This document shows positions 15,801 through 24,585 of a stretch of DNA of 35,594 nt, piece after piece. Numbering within the stretch: position 1 is the first letter of the stretch; each line of letters starts with the position of its first letter. The notes under the pieces are model-generated. The model had not been told where the DNA came from. It was given only the letters and a program-made list of their open reading frames with translations, and searched no databases. The translations under genes and the position numbers were made by a program. This DNA is from Bacillota bacterium (GTDB taxonomy: Bacteria; Bacillota; Clostridia; Lachnospirales; Lachnospiraceae): positions 1-35,594 of the forward strand of contig JAEZNB010000096.1 in the NCBI GenBank assembly GCA_023441965.1. Reading direction: 5' to 3'.

Positions 15801-18743
15801 TCAGCTTTTCATCAGATTCTTCACACACCGGAAGAGGCTCCGGTTTTCCTCCACCTTGGTCTCATTACCGATCACGCAGATATTCCCCTCATCCAGAACA
15901 GCCTGAATCAGATCTGCCAGCCTCCTGATATCTTCGTTGGTCACATTCCTGATCTCATCCCTCTCCCGTCTTAAATCCTCCTCAGTAATTCCGGCCAGGA
16001 AGAAGTTCAAGGAGCGTGTGCCCTTGTTCTGCGGGGTAAGGGGAGTATCCAGGGTACTGATGGTTCCGATGATATTCTTGGTCATATCCCTCTCATCTGC
16101 GGAATAGCTTCTCACATACTCGGGGATTCTCTCATAAATCCGGTTGGTCTCCTTCAGGTTGGGATCACGGTAGGAGGTGAAGTAAGCATCTCCATCCAAG
16201 CCGGAGAAGCCGCACATGCAGCCATAGGCTCCTCCCTTCACCCGTACATTATTCCAGAGGTACTCATAGCTAAGGATTACCTTCAGGACTTTCAGGGCTC
16301 CGGTATAGGAAAAGCCTGCTCTCATATAGTTACCCGCCCTAGCTACATACTGCACCTGCATCGCTGCCTTGAAGCCCTCGTTCAGGCATTCCGGCTTCAG
16401 TCCTTCCTTACCGAAGGGAGCATATAGGCTTTCGTCTGCCCTGGTCTTCAGGTCAGTCAAGAAGGGCTGAAAGGATTGGGCAAAGCTTTCATAGCCCTGC
16501 TGATCCGCTGTGATGCTGACCAGCAGCTTATCTCTGGTGAAGACCATCTGCATCAGGGTTTTCAGCTTCCCTATGATGTCCTCCTTCTTCTCGGTGAATT
16601 TAGCGGTAAGCTCCTCAAGGAATTTATAGAAGGATATGCCGGATACGGACTCCTTGAATAAACCATGGACAGAATAGTAAGAAATTGCCCTGTCCACAGC
16701 TACAGAATGACCGGAGGAGGTAAATCTCATCTGCATCCTGGATATCATCTCATTGATGATTTCTCTTAAACGCTTAGAATCGTCAAAAATCGTCCGATAT
16801 AGCATCTCCTCTATCAAACGGAAAGCTTCCGGTAACTCGTCATACATCACCTTGGCTGAGAATTCAAAGGCCGGAAAGAAGCCCTTGGTGTCATTCTTAA
16901 AGGCGAAGCTCTTCACATCGGTGAAGATACCGCCGGTATGAATATTCACCTCATTGGACAGCTCCAGATAGCTGTAATTCTCTGTGTTTACATATCCCAG
17001 TACCATGGACAATAAGGACAGATAAGGAACCAGGTCAGCAGGAAGGCTGCTGACATCAAATAAGAGTCTTAGATAAGCAATCCCATTGGTAAATACCTCG
17101 TGATGGATCACGCGTACTCCCCCAAGGGAAAGTTCTTTATTATAAATGGGTTGGGGATCCTTTCCGATATCCTCCCGGGACAGCATGGGAATAGCTTCCA
17201 GCTCCTCCTTTGTGGAGGGCTCCTCCTGGTATTTTTTCAGATTGATGGTATCCAGGACAATCTGTCTGATCTGATCGGCAGACAGGCCTTCCCGGTAAGA
17301 CTTAAGCTGCCTTCTTATGATCTCCTCCCGTTCTGCATTCAGGCCGGTCTTAGGACTTAAGATCAGCAGGGAGGCATGGGTGTTGTTCACCAGATAATCC
17401 ATAATCAGCTGCTCATAGTGGCCGGTACCGATTTTATTCTTCAGATTTTCAAATTGGACCGTATCCTTCAGATTCAGGAAGGGCTCCTTCTCATGGTATA
17501 GCCAGCTGCTCATTACCCTAAGCCCATACATCAGTCCCTTAGGGAAGTTACCGTAATCCGCTTCCCGGTATTTAAACTCATAGTAATTGATTGCAGCCCG
17601 AAGGGACTTCTCATCCAACCCTTGTTCCGCTGTCTTCATCAGGGTATCCCGGATGATGGACAGGAAGAGATCCTTCTTCTCCGGATCCGAGTTCTTTGCC
17701 ATAATGAAGAAGGTAGGCTGCAGGTATTCACTGTTATAGGTGCTTAGGATATCCCTGCCGATGCCGGCATCCAGCAGAGCCTGCTTCACCGGGGCACCGG
17801 GGGCATCCAGAAGAACATAATCCAGGACAGTAAGTGCCAGACTAAGCTCCTTGGACTTGGCATCGCTTACACACAGATTATAGCTTAAGTAGGTATTCTC
17901 CGTTAACTCCTCCCCTTCCCCCAGGGAGTAGAAGGCCTTAATTTCCCGCATACTGTCAAAGCCCTTCTGCGGCGCAATCTCGGAATTCACCTTCAGATAA
18001 TCAAAATTTGAGAGGTACTCCCGGTCCATCCAGATCAGGCGCTCCTCAAAATCCATATCTCCATAGAGATAGATGTAGCTGTTGGTGGGATGGTAATAGC
18101 AACGATGGAAATCCAGGAATTCTTCATAGCTTAGCTCCGGAATCACCTCCGGATCTCCGCCGGATTCTACGCCGTAGGCCGTATCCGGAAACAGGGAGTT
18201 CATGCTCATCCTAGACAGCTGCTGCTCCGGTGAAGAGAAGGCACCCTTCATCTCATTGTATACAACACCGTTCATCTTAAGCTCCGCGGCCTCATCCTCC
18301 AGCTCGTAATGCCAGCCCTCCTGCAGAAAGATTTCCTTACGTTGGTAGATATTCGGATAGAATACCGCATCCATATAGACATGCATCAGATTCTTAAAAT
18401 CCTGGTCATTCTGGCTGGCCACCGGATAAACTGTCCGGTCCGAGTAAGTCATGGCATTTAAAAAGGTATTTAAGGAGCCCTTCGCCAGCTCTATGAAGGG
18501 GTCCTTCGCAGGAAAGCTCTTCGAACCGCATAACACACTATGCTCTATGATATGGGCTACTCCGGTACTGTTCTTCGGCGGAGTCCGGAACCCGATGGAA
18601 AATACCTTATTGGTATCATCATTTGCAACCAGGGTGATTCCGGCCCCGGTCTTCTTATGCTTCAGCAGGATTCCCTGCCCATTCACATCCTTTAGCTGCT
18701 CCTCCAGTATAAGCTCATAAGAGGAAGGGATCTTTATATTCAT
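15801..18743 (-). CDS. M16C-family zinc metallopeptidase (PreP-like)
   Basis: A 980-residue peptidase of the presequence-protease/Cym1 subfamily. The inverted zinc motif HxxEH is HIIEH at residues 64-68, in GVAHIIEHSVLCGS, with the second-half glutamate region in GSLNTFLNAMTYSDRTVYPVASQ typical of M16C. The C-terminal half is a catalytically inactive mirror domain, including VRVKGGAYGCMCGFSGLDG (the R/Y pair site). There is no signal peptide, so it should act in the cytosol on peptides. The ATG at 18743 has GGAGGT 8 nt upstream; the frame's earlier ATG at 18818 is not supported. Full length for the subfamily. It reads towards era. Confidence 0.93.
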   Translation of the reverse strand: MNIKIPSSYELILEEQLKDVNGQGILLKHKKTGAGITLVANDDTNKVFSIGFRTPPKNSTGVAHIIEHSVLCGSKSFPAKDPFIELAKGSLNTFLNAMTYSDRTVYPVASQNDQDFKNLMHVYMDAVFYPNIYQRKEIFLQEGWHYELEDEAAELKMNGVVYNEMKGAFSSPEQQLSRMSMNSLFPDTAYGVESGGDPEVIPELSYEEFLDFHRCYYHPTNSYIYLYGDMDFEERLIWMDREYLSNFDYLKVNSEIAPQKGFDSMREIKAFYSLGEGEELTENTYLSYNLCVSDAKSKELSLALTVLDYVLLDAPGAPVKQALLDAGIGRDILSTYNSEYLQPTFFIMAKNSDPEKKDLFLSIIRDTLMKTAEQGLDEKSLRAAINYYEFKYREADYGNFPKGLMYGLRVMSSWLYHEKEPFLNLKDTVQFENLKNKIGTGHYEQLIMDYLVNNTHASLLILSPKTGLNAEREEIIRRQLKSYREGLSADQIRQIVLDTINLKKYQEEPSTKEELEAIPMLSREDIGKDPQPIYNKELSLGGVRVIHHEVFTNGIAYLRLLFDVSSLPADLVPYLSLLSMVLGYVNTENYSYLELSNEVNIHTGGIFTDVKSFAFKNDTKGFFPAFEFSAKVMYDELPEAFRLIEEMLYRTIFDDSKRLREIINEMISRMQMRFTSSGHSVAVDRAISYYSVHGLFKESVSGISFYKFLEELTAKFTEKKEDIIGKLKTLMQMVFTRDKLLVSITADQQGYESFAQSFQPFLTDLKTRADESLYAPFGKEGLKPECLNEGFKAAMQVQYVARAGNYMRAGFSYTGALKVLKVILSYEYLWNNVRVKGGAYGCMCGFSGLDGDAYFTSYRDPNLKETNRIYERIPEYVRSYSADERDMTKNIIGTISTLDTPLTPQNKGTRSLNFFLAGITEEDLRRERDEIRNVTNEDIRRLADLIQAVLDEGNICVIGNETKVEENRSLFRCVKNLMKS

Positions 18744-18987
18744 GCTGTTACCTCCGTATTCTGGTCTTTGTATCGTTGGAATACACTTATGCACGATGTC
18801 CTTTGTTGCTGGCTTCATCCGGTCAGTCTCCTGTCATAAGTGTCCATCTCTATGGTAATCTATATGTTAAGATAAGTATGGCAATATATAGTAAGTGCTT
18901 ATTCATAATAACACAATTTCTTTCATTTGTCATTTCTTACATAGGTAAAAACTATTAAGAAAATATTACAAAATATAACAAGGACGT

Positions 18988-19016
18988 TTGACATTTTCAT
19001 GAATTTATGATAAATT
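18988..19016 (+). promoter_or_regulatory. Predicted promoter of the cold-shock gene
   Basis: TTGACA (18988-18993), 17 nt, TAAATT (19011-19016): a perfect -35 with a weaker -10. Transcription would start near 19023, giving a ~55-nt leader with AGGAGG before the ATG. The rest of the 335-bp gap from 18744 is AT-rich without a gene; promoters for the leftward M16C gene were not resolved. Confidence 0.65.
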
Positions 19017-19078
19017 TAGACTATCATTACTAATAGTGGTAATGCACAATTTTATCAAGCTTTAGGAGGCATTTTTGT

Positions 19079-19279
19079 ATGAAAAAGGGAACAGTAAAAT
19101 GGTTTAATGCTAAGAAGGGTTTTGGTTTTATCTCCGATGAGGAAGGTAACGATGTATTCGTACATTTCTCCGCACTCCAGATGGACGGTTTCAAGGTTCT
19201 TGAGGAAGGCGACAAGGTTGAGTTCGAGGTAGTTCAGGGAGAAAAGGGCCCTCAGGCAGCGAATGTAACCAAGTTATAA
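19079..19279 (+). CDS. cspA: Cold-shock-family RNA-binding protein
   Basis: A 66-residue single cold-shock domain, the normal family size. RNP1 is KGFGFI (residues 13-18) and RNP2 is VFVHF (about 26-30); the protein starts MKKGTVKWFNAKKGFGFI and ends QAANVTKL. It binds single-stranded RNA/DNA through the aromatic surface and acts as an RNA chaperone. AGGAGG is 11 nt before the ATG. It has its own promoter and terminator, so it is monocistronic. Whether it is cold-induced or constitutive cannot be read here, and the choice of csp letter is generic. Confidence 0.95.
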   Translation: MKKGTVKWFNAKKGFGFISDEEGNDVFVHFSALQMDGFKVLEEGDKVEFEVVQGEKGPQAANVTKL

Positions 19280-19365
19280 TCACAACGACTTTCTTAATTT
19301 TTATATATATGGTTTATGGGTACATATTTTAAAAGTTATTAGGTAGTATGGGTTGTAACAAACAA

Positions 19366-19399
19366 GGGTGCCGCGCACAGATGTGAACGGCACCCTTTT
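19366..19399 (+). terminator. Intrinsic terminator of the cold-shock gene
   Basis: GGGTGCCG (19366-19373) pairs with CGGCACCC (19388-19395), followed by TTTT. It lies about 85 bp after the csp stop codon, ending that transcript before the candidate RNA gene. Confidence 0.8.
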
Positions 19400-19440
19400 C
19401 AATGCCGTGCTGTTTATCGTAACGTGAGGTTCTATACGAA

Positions 19441-19620
19441 TAGAGGGTGGTATCATCCACCGGAGACACGCTTCCGCTTGATTGTAAAGTCATTAAGTCC
19501 CAACTTAATGACTTGCACCTAAACGGTACATAAGGTCATGGCAGACAAAGCACTGCCACAACCTAAGTACCGAGTGCGCCTAACAGTTTCTTTATGCATC
19601 ATACCACCCGCTTTTCTTTT
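19441..19620 (+). ncRNA. Candidate structured noncoding RNA, ~180 nt, with closing stem and U-tract
   Basis: A closing stem GGGTGGTAT (19445-19453)/ATACCACCC (19601-19609) is followed by CGCTTTTCTTTT, as in a terminator. Inside it lie a small hairpin CGGA/TCCG, and a perfect 12-bp hairpin AAGTCATTAAGT (19487-19498)/ACTTAATGACTT (19503-19514). A third long arm combines GCAC/GTGC, CGGTAC/GTACCG, AGGT/ACCT and TGGCAG/CTGCCA (19515-19577). The 5' strand GGTGG can also pair with CCACC at 19457-19461, an alternative fold. No ORF fits. The layout suggests a stable RNA; raiA RNA or 6S RNA are families worth testing, but I cannot assign one. The strand is chosen by the U-tract. Confidence 0.6.
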
Positions 19621-19679
19621 CAGGTATCTTGCGTAGCTGATATCCGGTTCTGACAGGAAGCATTGCAAGCGAGCCTGTG

Positions 19680-19702
19680 ATCCGGAAGATTTTCTTCCGG
19701 AT
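19680..19702. repeat. Perfect 10-bp hairpin between the candidate RNA and purH
   Basis: ATCCGGAAGA (19680-19689) and TCTTCCGGAT (19693-19702) pair exactly around a 3-nt loop. No U-tract follows on either strand. Together with nearby CCGG and CAGG/CCTG pairs in 19640-19680 it makes 19621-19746 unusually rich in pairing. No gene is seen there. Confidence 0.5.
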
Positions 19703-19746
19703 GCAATATACGGGACAAGCTTGCTTTACAAGTGAGCTTTCAATAG

Positions 19747-19770
19747 AAAAAGCAGCCGACCTGCGGCTGC
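19747..19770 (-). terminator. Intrinsic terminator of purH
   Basis: On the minus strand GCAGCCG, a 5-nt loop and CGGCTGC are followed by TTTTTC. It lies about 45 bp after the purH stop. Confidence 0.85.
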
Positions 19771-19815
19771 CCTTCCAATGTAGAAAAAAGAGTTGAAGAA
19801 AAATTTATCGTTTCA

Positions 19816-21369
19816 TTAGTGCTTGAAATGCCTCATTCCGGTGAATACCATGGCGATGCCGTACTCGTTGCATTTCTTTATGGAATCCTCATCCCGGCCT
19901 GCTCCACCCGGCTGGATGATTGCGGTGATCCCTGCCTGACTGGCTGCTTCGACACAGTCATCAAAGGGGAAGAAGGCATCGGAAGCAAGTACAGCACCCT
20001 TAGTGGCAGCCTCGCTGATCAGCTCGGCAGCATGCTCGATTGACTGCTTGGTTGCCCAGATTCTGTTCACCTGTCCCGGTCCTATTCCTACGGACTGCTT
20101 ATTCTTTGCTAAGGCAATACCGTTGGATTTCACAAATTTTACTACACGCCATGCAAACAGAAGGTCCTCCATCTCCTTCTCTGAGGGAGCACGATCTGTT
20201 ACCACCTTGAGATCCTCTTCCTTTAAGAGCTGGCTGTCGATGGTCTGTACAATCAGACCGCCATTTACCTTCTTTAAGTCATATGCATTCTCATCCTGTG
20301 GAAGCTCAATATCCTTCAGCTCCAGAAGACGTATATTCTTCTTCTGCTGCAGCAGCTCCAGTGCTTCCTTCTCATAGGAAGGAGCTACGACAACCTCCAG
20401 GAATATATTCTTCATCTCCTCAGCCACTGCCAAGGTAAGGGTACGATTCAAGACGACGATACCACCATAAATGGAAACCTGATCTGCTTCAAAGGCCTTC
20501 TTCCAGGCATCATAAATATTGTCAGCGCTGCCGACACCGCAGGGATTCCCATGCTTACAGGCAACGACGGTAGGTTCGGTGAATTCCTTTAGAAGCTCCA
20601 GAGCACCGTTGGTATCATTAATATTATTAAAGGACAGCTCCTTACCGTTCAACTGAACCGCATCTGTGATGGAGCCTTTCTTCTTGCCGATTTCACGGTA
20701 GAAGGCCGCTGCCTGGTGAGGATTCTCACCATATCTCATATCCTGCACCTTCTCATAGGTCATGGTTAAGGTCTCAGGAAATTCCTTATCATTTCTTTGC
20801 TTCTTCAGATAGTCAGCAATCATCGTATCATAGGAGGAGGTATGCATGAATACCTTCTGCATCAGATAGAATTTGGTGTCAAGAGATACAGCCCCGTCTG
20901 TTTTCAGCTCTGTCAATACCTTCTCATAGTCCCTCGGATCAACTACCACAGCCACATCCTGATAATTCTTGGCTGCAGACCGGAGCATGGTAGGTCCTCC
21001 GATATCGATGTTCTCCACTGCTTCCGCACGGGTTACACCCTCCTTCAGGATCGTAGCCTTGAAAGGGTAGAGATTAACAAATACAAAGTCTATCGTATCA
21101 AGCTTCAAGTCAGCCAGCTGTTTCATATGGGAAGGATTACTTCTCATTGCCAGTAAGCCTGCATGAACCGCAGGGTGCAGCGTCTTCACACGTCCATCCA
21201 GACACTCCGGGAAACCGGTCAGCTCCGAAATCTCAATCGCCGGAACACCGGCTTCCTTCAGCTTACCAAAGGTGCCTCCGGTCGAAATAATCTCCACCCC
21301 AAGGGAGACCAGTTCCTTCGCCAGCTCTACGATTCCCGTCTTATCCGATACACTGATTAATGCTCTCAT
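19816..21369 (-). CDS. purH: Bifunctional AICAR transformylase / IMP cyclohydrolase
   Basis: A 517-residue enzyme doing the last two steps of purine synthesis, formylation of AICAR and ring closure to IMP. The N-terminal cyclohydrolase domain shows ALISVSDKTGIVELAKEL, STGGTF and GRVKTLHPAVHAGLL. The transformylase domain includes RYGENPHQAAAFY, LNGKELSFNNI, CKHGNPCGVG with the catalytic Lys-His, and SDAFFPFDD. The ATG at 21369 has GGAG 9 nt upstream; the frame's ATG at 21411 would add residues not seen in the family. A perfect TATAAT lies at 21419-21424 on this strand. It makes IMP, the substrate of GuaB encoded in the same window. It stands alone and not in a purine operon. Confidence 0.97.
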   Translation of the reverse strand: MRALISVSDKTGIVELAKELVSLGVEIISTGGTFGKLKEAGVPAIEISELTGFPECLDGRVKTLHPAVHAGLLAMRSNPSHMKQLADLKLDTIDFVFVNLYPFKATILKEGVTRAEAVENIDIGGPTMLRSAAKNYQDVAVVVDPRDYEKVLTELKTDGAVSLDTKFYLMQKVFMHTSSYDTMIADYLKKQRNDKEFPETLTMTYEKVQDMRYGENPHQAAAFYREIGKKKGSITDAVQLNGKELSFNNINDTNGALELLKEFTEPTVVACKHGNPCGVGSADNIYDAWKKAFEADQVSIYGGIVVLNRTLTLAVAEEMKNIFLEVVVAPSYEKEALELLQQKKNIRLLELKDIELPQDENAYDLKKVNGGLIVQTIDSQLLKEEDLKVVTDRAPSEKEMEDLLFAWRVVKFVKSNGIALAKNKQSVGIGPGQVNRIWATKQSIEHAAELISEAATKGAVLASDAFFPFDDCVEAASQAGITAIIQPGGAGRDEDSIKKCNEYGIAMVFTGMRHFKH

Positions 21370-21643
21370 GCTCTGCTCCTTTTCCAATTCATTATAATAT
21401 ACTGCTTCCATTTGTCATATTATACCGAATGACCTTTCTTAACACATAAAATATAACACCAACCTGCAACCGATACAATTCATATTTACTTATATTGTTT
21501 ATATGGCACACTTATAGATAAAAATATAGAGTACCAAGAGCAAGCTCCGGCTCCTTTTCAAAACATTTGACGAAATCCCGGTATTGATTTACCACCCCCG
21601 CTGTGAATAGTGACAAAACATAGAGAAGGGGAGAGAGAAAGCA

Positions 21644-21672
21644 TTGCATTCCCCGATAAAGTATACTATAAT
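21644..21672 (+). promoter_or_regulatory. Promoter for the TIGR01906-like gene (and possibly pyk)
   Basis: TTGCAT (21644-21649), a 17-nt spacer and a perfect TATAAT (21667-21672) lie 46 bp before the chosen start codon. Only 32 bp separate this gene from pyk, so one transcript may carry both. Confidence 0.6.
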
Positions 21673-21718
21673 GCGATTGGAAAACTTATATCATTACGGC
21701 GCTTGGAGGTGGCTTAAG

Positions 21719-22393
21719 ATGGTGAAACGGATTAAATTTACTGATTTTTTGATCGGAATCATATTCACCCTGCTCTTCATATCCGTTGCTGTCATTATAA
21801 CGATTAACTTCAGACCTCTTTATTACCTGGATGTGAAGCTGCTGAATATTGAAGCGTCCTCCGGATATCCCAAGGAGGAGATACTGGATAATTACAATAC
21901 TTTAATTGATTATTCCTCCCCCTTTTACAGCGGAAGCCTTCAATTCCCCACTCTGGAAGCCTCCGAGGCAGGCCTGCAGCATTTTAAAGAAGTAAAGGAT
22001 ATTTTTACCGCCTTCTATATTCTGGCTGCCGTTAGTCTGGCTGCGGCAGCAGCTATCATAGTCTATAAATATAAGAAGCGGGATATCAGTTATATGCAGG
22101 TGTCCTCCCTGACAGCGATCCTGCTGCCTACCCTGCTCGGCGCGCTGATTATGCTTAATTTTGACAAAGCCTTTGTGGTCTTTCATCAGCTGTTTTTTGA
22201 TAACGATCTCTGGCTCTTTGACCCCGCCACCGATCCGGTCATCAAGATTCTTCCGGACACCTTTTTTCTTCATTGTGCCCTCCTGATCATCCTGCTGGTG
22301 ATTTTGGGTAGCATAATATTATTTGTAGCGTATCATTTCCTGAAGAAACGCAGCGGCATTCGTTACCGTAAGCTGCCGGATATCAAGGTATGA
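21719..22393 (+). CDS. TIGR01906 (DUF1461) family integral membrane protein
   Basis: A 224-residue membrane protein with four hydrophobic segments: about residues 9-32 (FLIGIIFTLLFISVAVIITI), a central pair (FYILAAVSLAAAAAIIVYKY and LLPTLLGALIMLNF), and a last one near 190-215 (LHCALLIILLVILGSIILFV). The loop after segment 1 has PLYYLDVKLLNIE and DYNTLIDY-type sequence, and between segments 3 and 4 is FHQLFFDNDLWLFDP. The HxxFFxNDLWLLDPxxDxxI signature is characteristic of TIGR01906 proteins. Function is unknown. The ATG at 21719 has GGAGG 9 nt upstream; an earlier in-frame ATG (21644) lies in the promoter. Confidence 0.85.
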   Translation: MVKRIKFTDFLIGIIFTLLFISVAVIITINFRPLYYLDVKLLNIEASSGYPKEEILDNYNTLIDYSSPFYSGSLQFPTLEASEAGLQHFKEVKDIFTAFYILAAVSLAAAAAIIVYKYKKRDISYMQVSSLTAILLPTLLGALIMLNFDKAFVVFHQLFFDNDLWLFDPATDPVIKILPDTFFLHCALLIILLVILGSIILFVAYHFLKKRSGIRYRKLPDIKV

Positions 22394-22425
22394 GCAATTT
22401 GTATGTTTAAATAAAGGAGTAATTT

Positions 22426-23853
22426 ATGAGAAAAACGAAAATTATTTGCACTTTGGGTCCATCCACCGATAACGATAAGGTCTTACGTGAACTGATACTG
22501 AATGGTATGGATGTAGCTCGTTTTAACTTCTCCCATGCTGACCATGAGGAGCACCTGGGAAGGTTGAAAAAGATTGAAAAGCTGCGGAAAGAGTTAAATG
22601 TTCCTGTTGCTACCCTGCTTGATACCAAGGGTCCTGAGATTCGTATCGGGAACTTTAAGGATGATAAGAAAATCCACCTGCAGGAGGGTCAGACCTTTAC
22701 CCTGACGACCCGTCCCATAGAGGGTGACGATAAAGAGGTATCCATCACCTATCCCAACCTGATTTACGATATCGATCCGGGCAGCACCATCCTGATTGAT
22801 GACGGACTGATTGAGATGAAGGTGCTTGAGATGACTCCCACGGATATCATCTGTAAGGTTCTTAATTCCGGTTATGTCTCCAGCAAGAAGGGTGTCAATG
22901 TTCCGGGGATCCACCTGTCCATGCCCTTTATCAGCGATAAGGACCGGGAAGATATCCTGTTCGCGATCAAGCATAATTATGATTTTATCGCAGCCTCCTT
23001 TGTAAGAACTGCCGAAGATATCCGGGATATCCGCAAGATGCTGAATAAGCACAACTCACAGACTAAGGTCATCGCAAAAATAGAAAATATGCAGGGTGTC
23101 GAAAACATAGATGAAATTATCGATGTTGCGGACGGTATTATGATTGCCCGCGGCGATATGGGTGTAGAGATGCCCTATGAGGACCTTCCCTCCATACAGA
23201 AGACCATCATCAAGAAGGTCTATAATGCAGGAAAGCAGGTAATTACAGCCACTCAGATGTTAGATTCCATGATCAAGAATCCGAGACCGACCAGGGCAGA
23301 GACCACCGATGTTGCCAATGCCATCTACGACGGCACCAGTGCCATCATGTTATCCGGTGAAACAGCTGCCGGTTCTTATCCTGTAGAGGCTCTCAAGGCT
23401 ATGGTTCGGATTACCTTGCGGACCGAGGCTGATATTGATTATAAGAAGCGTTTCCGTAACCTGGATCACACCGGGGAGCCCGATATTACAGATGCCATCT
23501 CCAGAGCTACCGTTACAACGGCTCATGACCTGAATGCCAAGATGATCATTACAGTAACCACCTCCGGAAAAACAGCCAGGATGATATCCAGATATCGTCC
23601 CGAATGTATGATTATGGGCTGCTCCACAGATCCCGTCGTATGCAGACAGCTGAATATGGCCTGGGGCATTACTCCTCTTCTGATCGCCGTAGAGCATGAC
23701 ACCTTCGAATTATTTGATCATGCCATTGAAGCTGTTGAGAGAGCAGGTTACCTCGAAGATGGTGAGCTGGCCGTACTGACAGCGGGAGTACCCTTAGGAA
23801 CCTCAGGTACCACCAATATCATTAAGGTACAGATTGCAGGAAGTAAAGCCTAG
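22426..23853 (+). CDS. pyk: Pyruvate kinase
   Basis: A 475-residue enzyme converting phosphoenolpyruvate and ADP to pyruvate and ATP in glycolysis. It begins RKTKIICTLGPS, has LLDTKGPEIR, the B-domain, then IAKIENMQGVENIDEII (catalytic lysine) and IMIARGDMGVEMP, and MLDSMIKNPRPTRAETTDVANAI. The C-terminal allosteric domain ends AVLTAGVPLGTSGTTNII. It lacks the extra PEP-utiliser domain that some Bacillus enzymes carry. AAAGGAG lies 7 nt before the ATG. The gene follows the TIGR01906-type gene by 32 bp. With ppdK in the same window it gives the cell both directions of the PEP-pyruvate exchange. No terminator is obvious in the 140 bp that follow. Confidence 0.97.
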   Translation: MRKTKIICTLGPSTDNDKVLRELILNGMDVARFNFSHADHEEHLGRLKKIEKLRKELNVPVATLLDTKGPEIRIGNFKDDKKIHLQEGQTFTLTTRPIEGDDKEVSITYPNLIYDIDPGSTILIDDGLIEMKVLEMTPTDIICKVLNSGYVSSKKGVNVPGIHLSMPFISDKDREDILFAIKHNYDFIAASFVRTAEDIRDIRKMLNKHNSQTKVIAKIENMQGVENIDEIIDVADGIMIARGDMGVEMPYEDLPSIQKTIIKKVYNAGKQVITATQMLDSMIKNPRPTRAETTDVANAIYDGTSAIMLSGETAAGSYPVEALKAMVRITLRTEADIDYKKRFRNLDHTGEPDITDAISRATVTTAHDLNAKMIITVTTSGKTARMISRYRPECMIMGCSTDPVVCRQLNMAWGITPLLIAVEHDTFELFDHAIEAVERAGYLEDGELAVLTAGVPLGTSGTTNIIKVQIAGSKA

Positions 23854-23993
23854 ATACTGACATAATCCAGCCCTACCGGTGATATACCGAGGCTTCCGGT
23901 TATGATACCCCAATGAAAACATGATTGCTATGGTAATCATTTCATGCTAAGATATATGAGAGTAAATATTCATTAGGAAGGGGAAGGTTACAC

Positions 23994-24473
23994 GTGAAAA
24001 AGAAGGATTATATCAAGTGGGATGAGTATTTTATGGGAATCGCCCTGCTCTCAACCGAACGCAGCAAGGATCCCAGCACCAGTGTAGGTGCTTGTATCGT
24101 CAGTGAAGATAATAAGATCCTGTCCGTAGGCTATAATGGTATGCCAATCGGCTGCTCAGATGATGAATATCCCTGGGAAAGAGAAGGCAGTCATCTGGAT
24201 ACGAAGTATTATTATGTATGCCATGCGGAGTTAAATGCGATACTGAACTATACCGGAACCCATATGAAGGGTGCCAAGCTGTACACCACCCTCTTCCCCT
24301 GCAATGAATGTACCAAAGCGATTATTCAGAAGGGTATCAAAGAGGTAATCTATATGTGTGACAAGTATGCACAAACCGACGCTGTAATCGCAGCGAAGCG
24401 TATGATGACCTCCGCCGGTGTCACCTTCCGTCCCTACGAAGCAATCGGGAAAGACATCACTATTTCCCTCTAG
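23994..24473 (+). CDS. Deoxycytidylate (dCMP) deaminase family protein
   Basis: A 159-residue zinc-dependent deaminase, converting dCMP to dUMP, the substrate of thymidylate synthase. Zinc ligands are in CHAELNAI (His77, catalytic Glu79) and FPCNECTKAI (Cys103, Cys106). An early STSVGACIV and VGYNGMPIG, with the internal SDDEYPWER, are typical of the dCMP deaminase/ComEB branch rather than of tRNA-adenosine deaminases. GTG at 23994 is the only credible start, with GGGGAAGG before it; the frame has no ATG near. It has a strong terminator after it. It fits the thyA, folA and nrdD genes further right, although it is on the opposite strand. Confidence 0.88.
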   Translation: MKKKDYIKWDEYFMGIALLSTERSKDPSTSVGACIVSEDNKILSVGYNGMPIGCSDDEYPWEREGSHLDTKYYYVCHAELNAILNYTGTHMKGAKLYTTLFPCNECTKAIIQKGIKEVIYMCDKYAQTDAVIAAKRMMTSAGVTFRPYEAIGKDITISL

Positions 24474-24495
24474 GGCAAGGCCTATCATAAAAATT

Positions 24496-24546
24496 AAGGC
24501 TTATATCATCGGACATGCTTTACTTCCGGTAATATAAGCCTTTTTT
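24496..24546. terminator. Bidirectional intrinsic terminator
   Basis: AAGGCTTATAT (24496-24506) pairs with ATATAAGCCTT (24532-24542), with TTTTTT on the plus strand and AATTTTTAT on the minus strand. It ends the rightward deaminase gene and the leftward amidase gene, which converge here. Confidence 0.85.
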
Positions 24547-24585
24547 ATGATTGGTCAGGTAAGTGCATTCTGTATGCTGTAGCTT

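Noticed and set aside
19441..19620. SRP RNA, tmRNA, RNase P RNA or tRNA in the csp-purH gap
   Set aside because: None of the invariant sequences of these RNAs is visible on either strand.
21412..21643. Purine riboswitch before purH
   Set aside because: The conserved core sequences of the guanine/adenine aptamer were not found on the purH strand.
21644..21718. Earlier ATG for the TIGR01906-like protein
   Set aside because: It overlaps the -35/-10 promoter and lacks a ribosome binding site; the ATG at 21719 has GGAGG.
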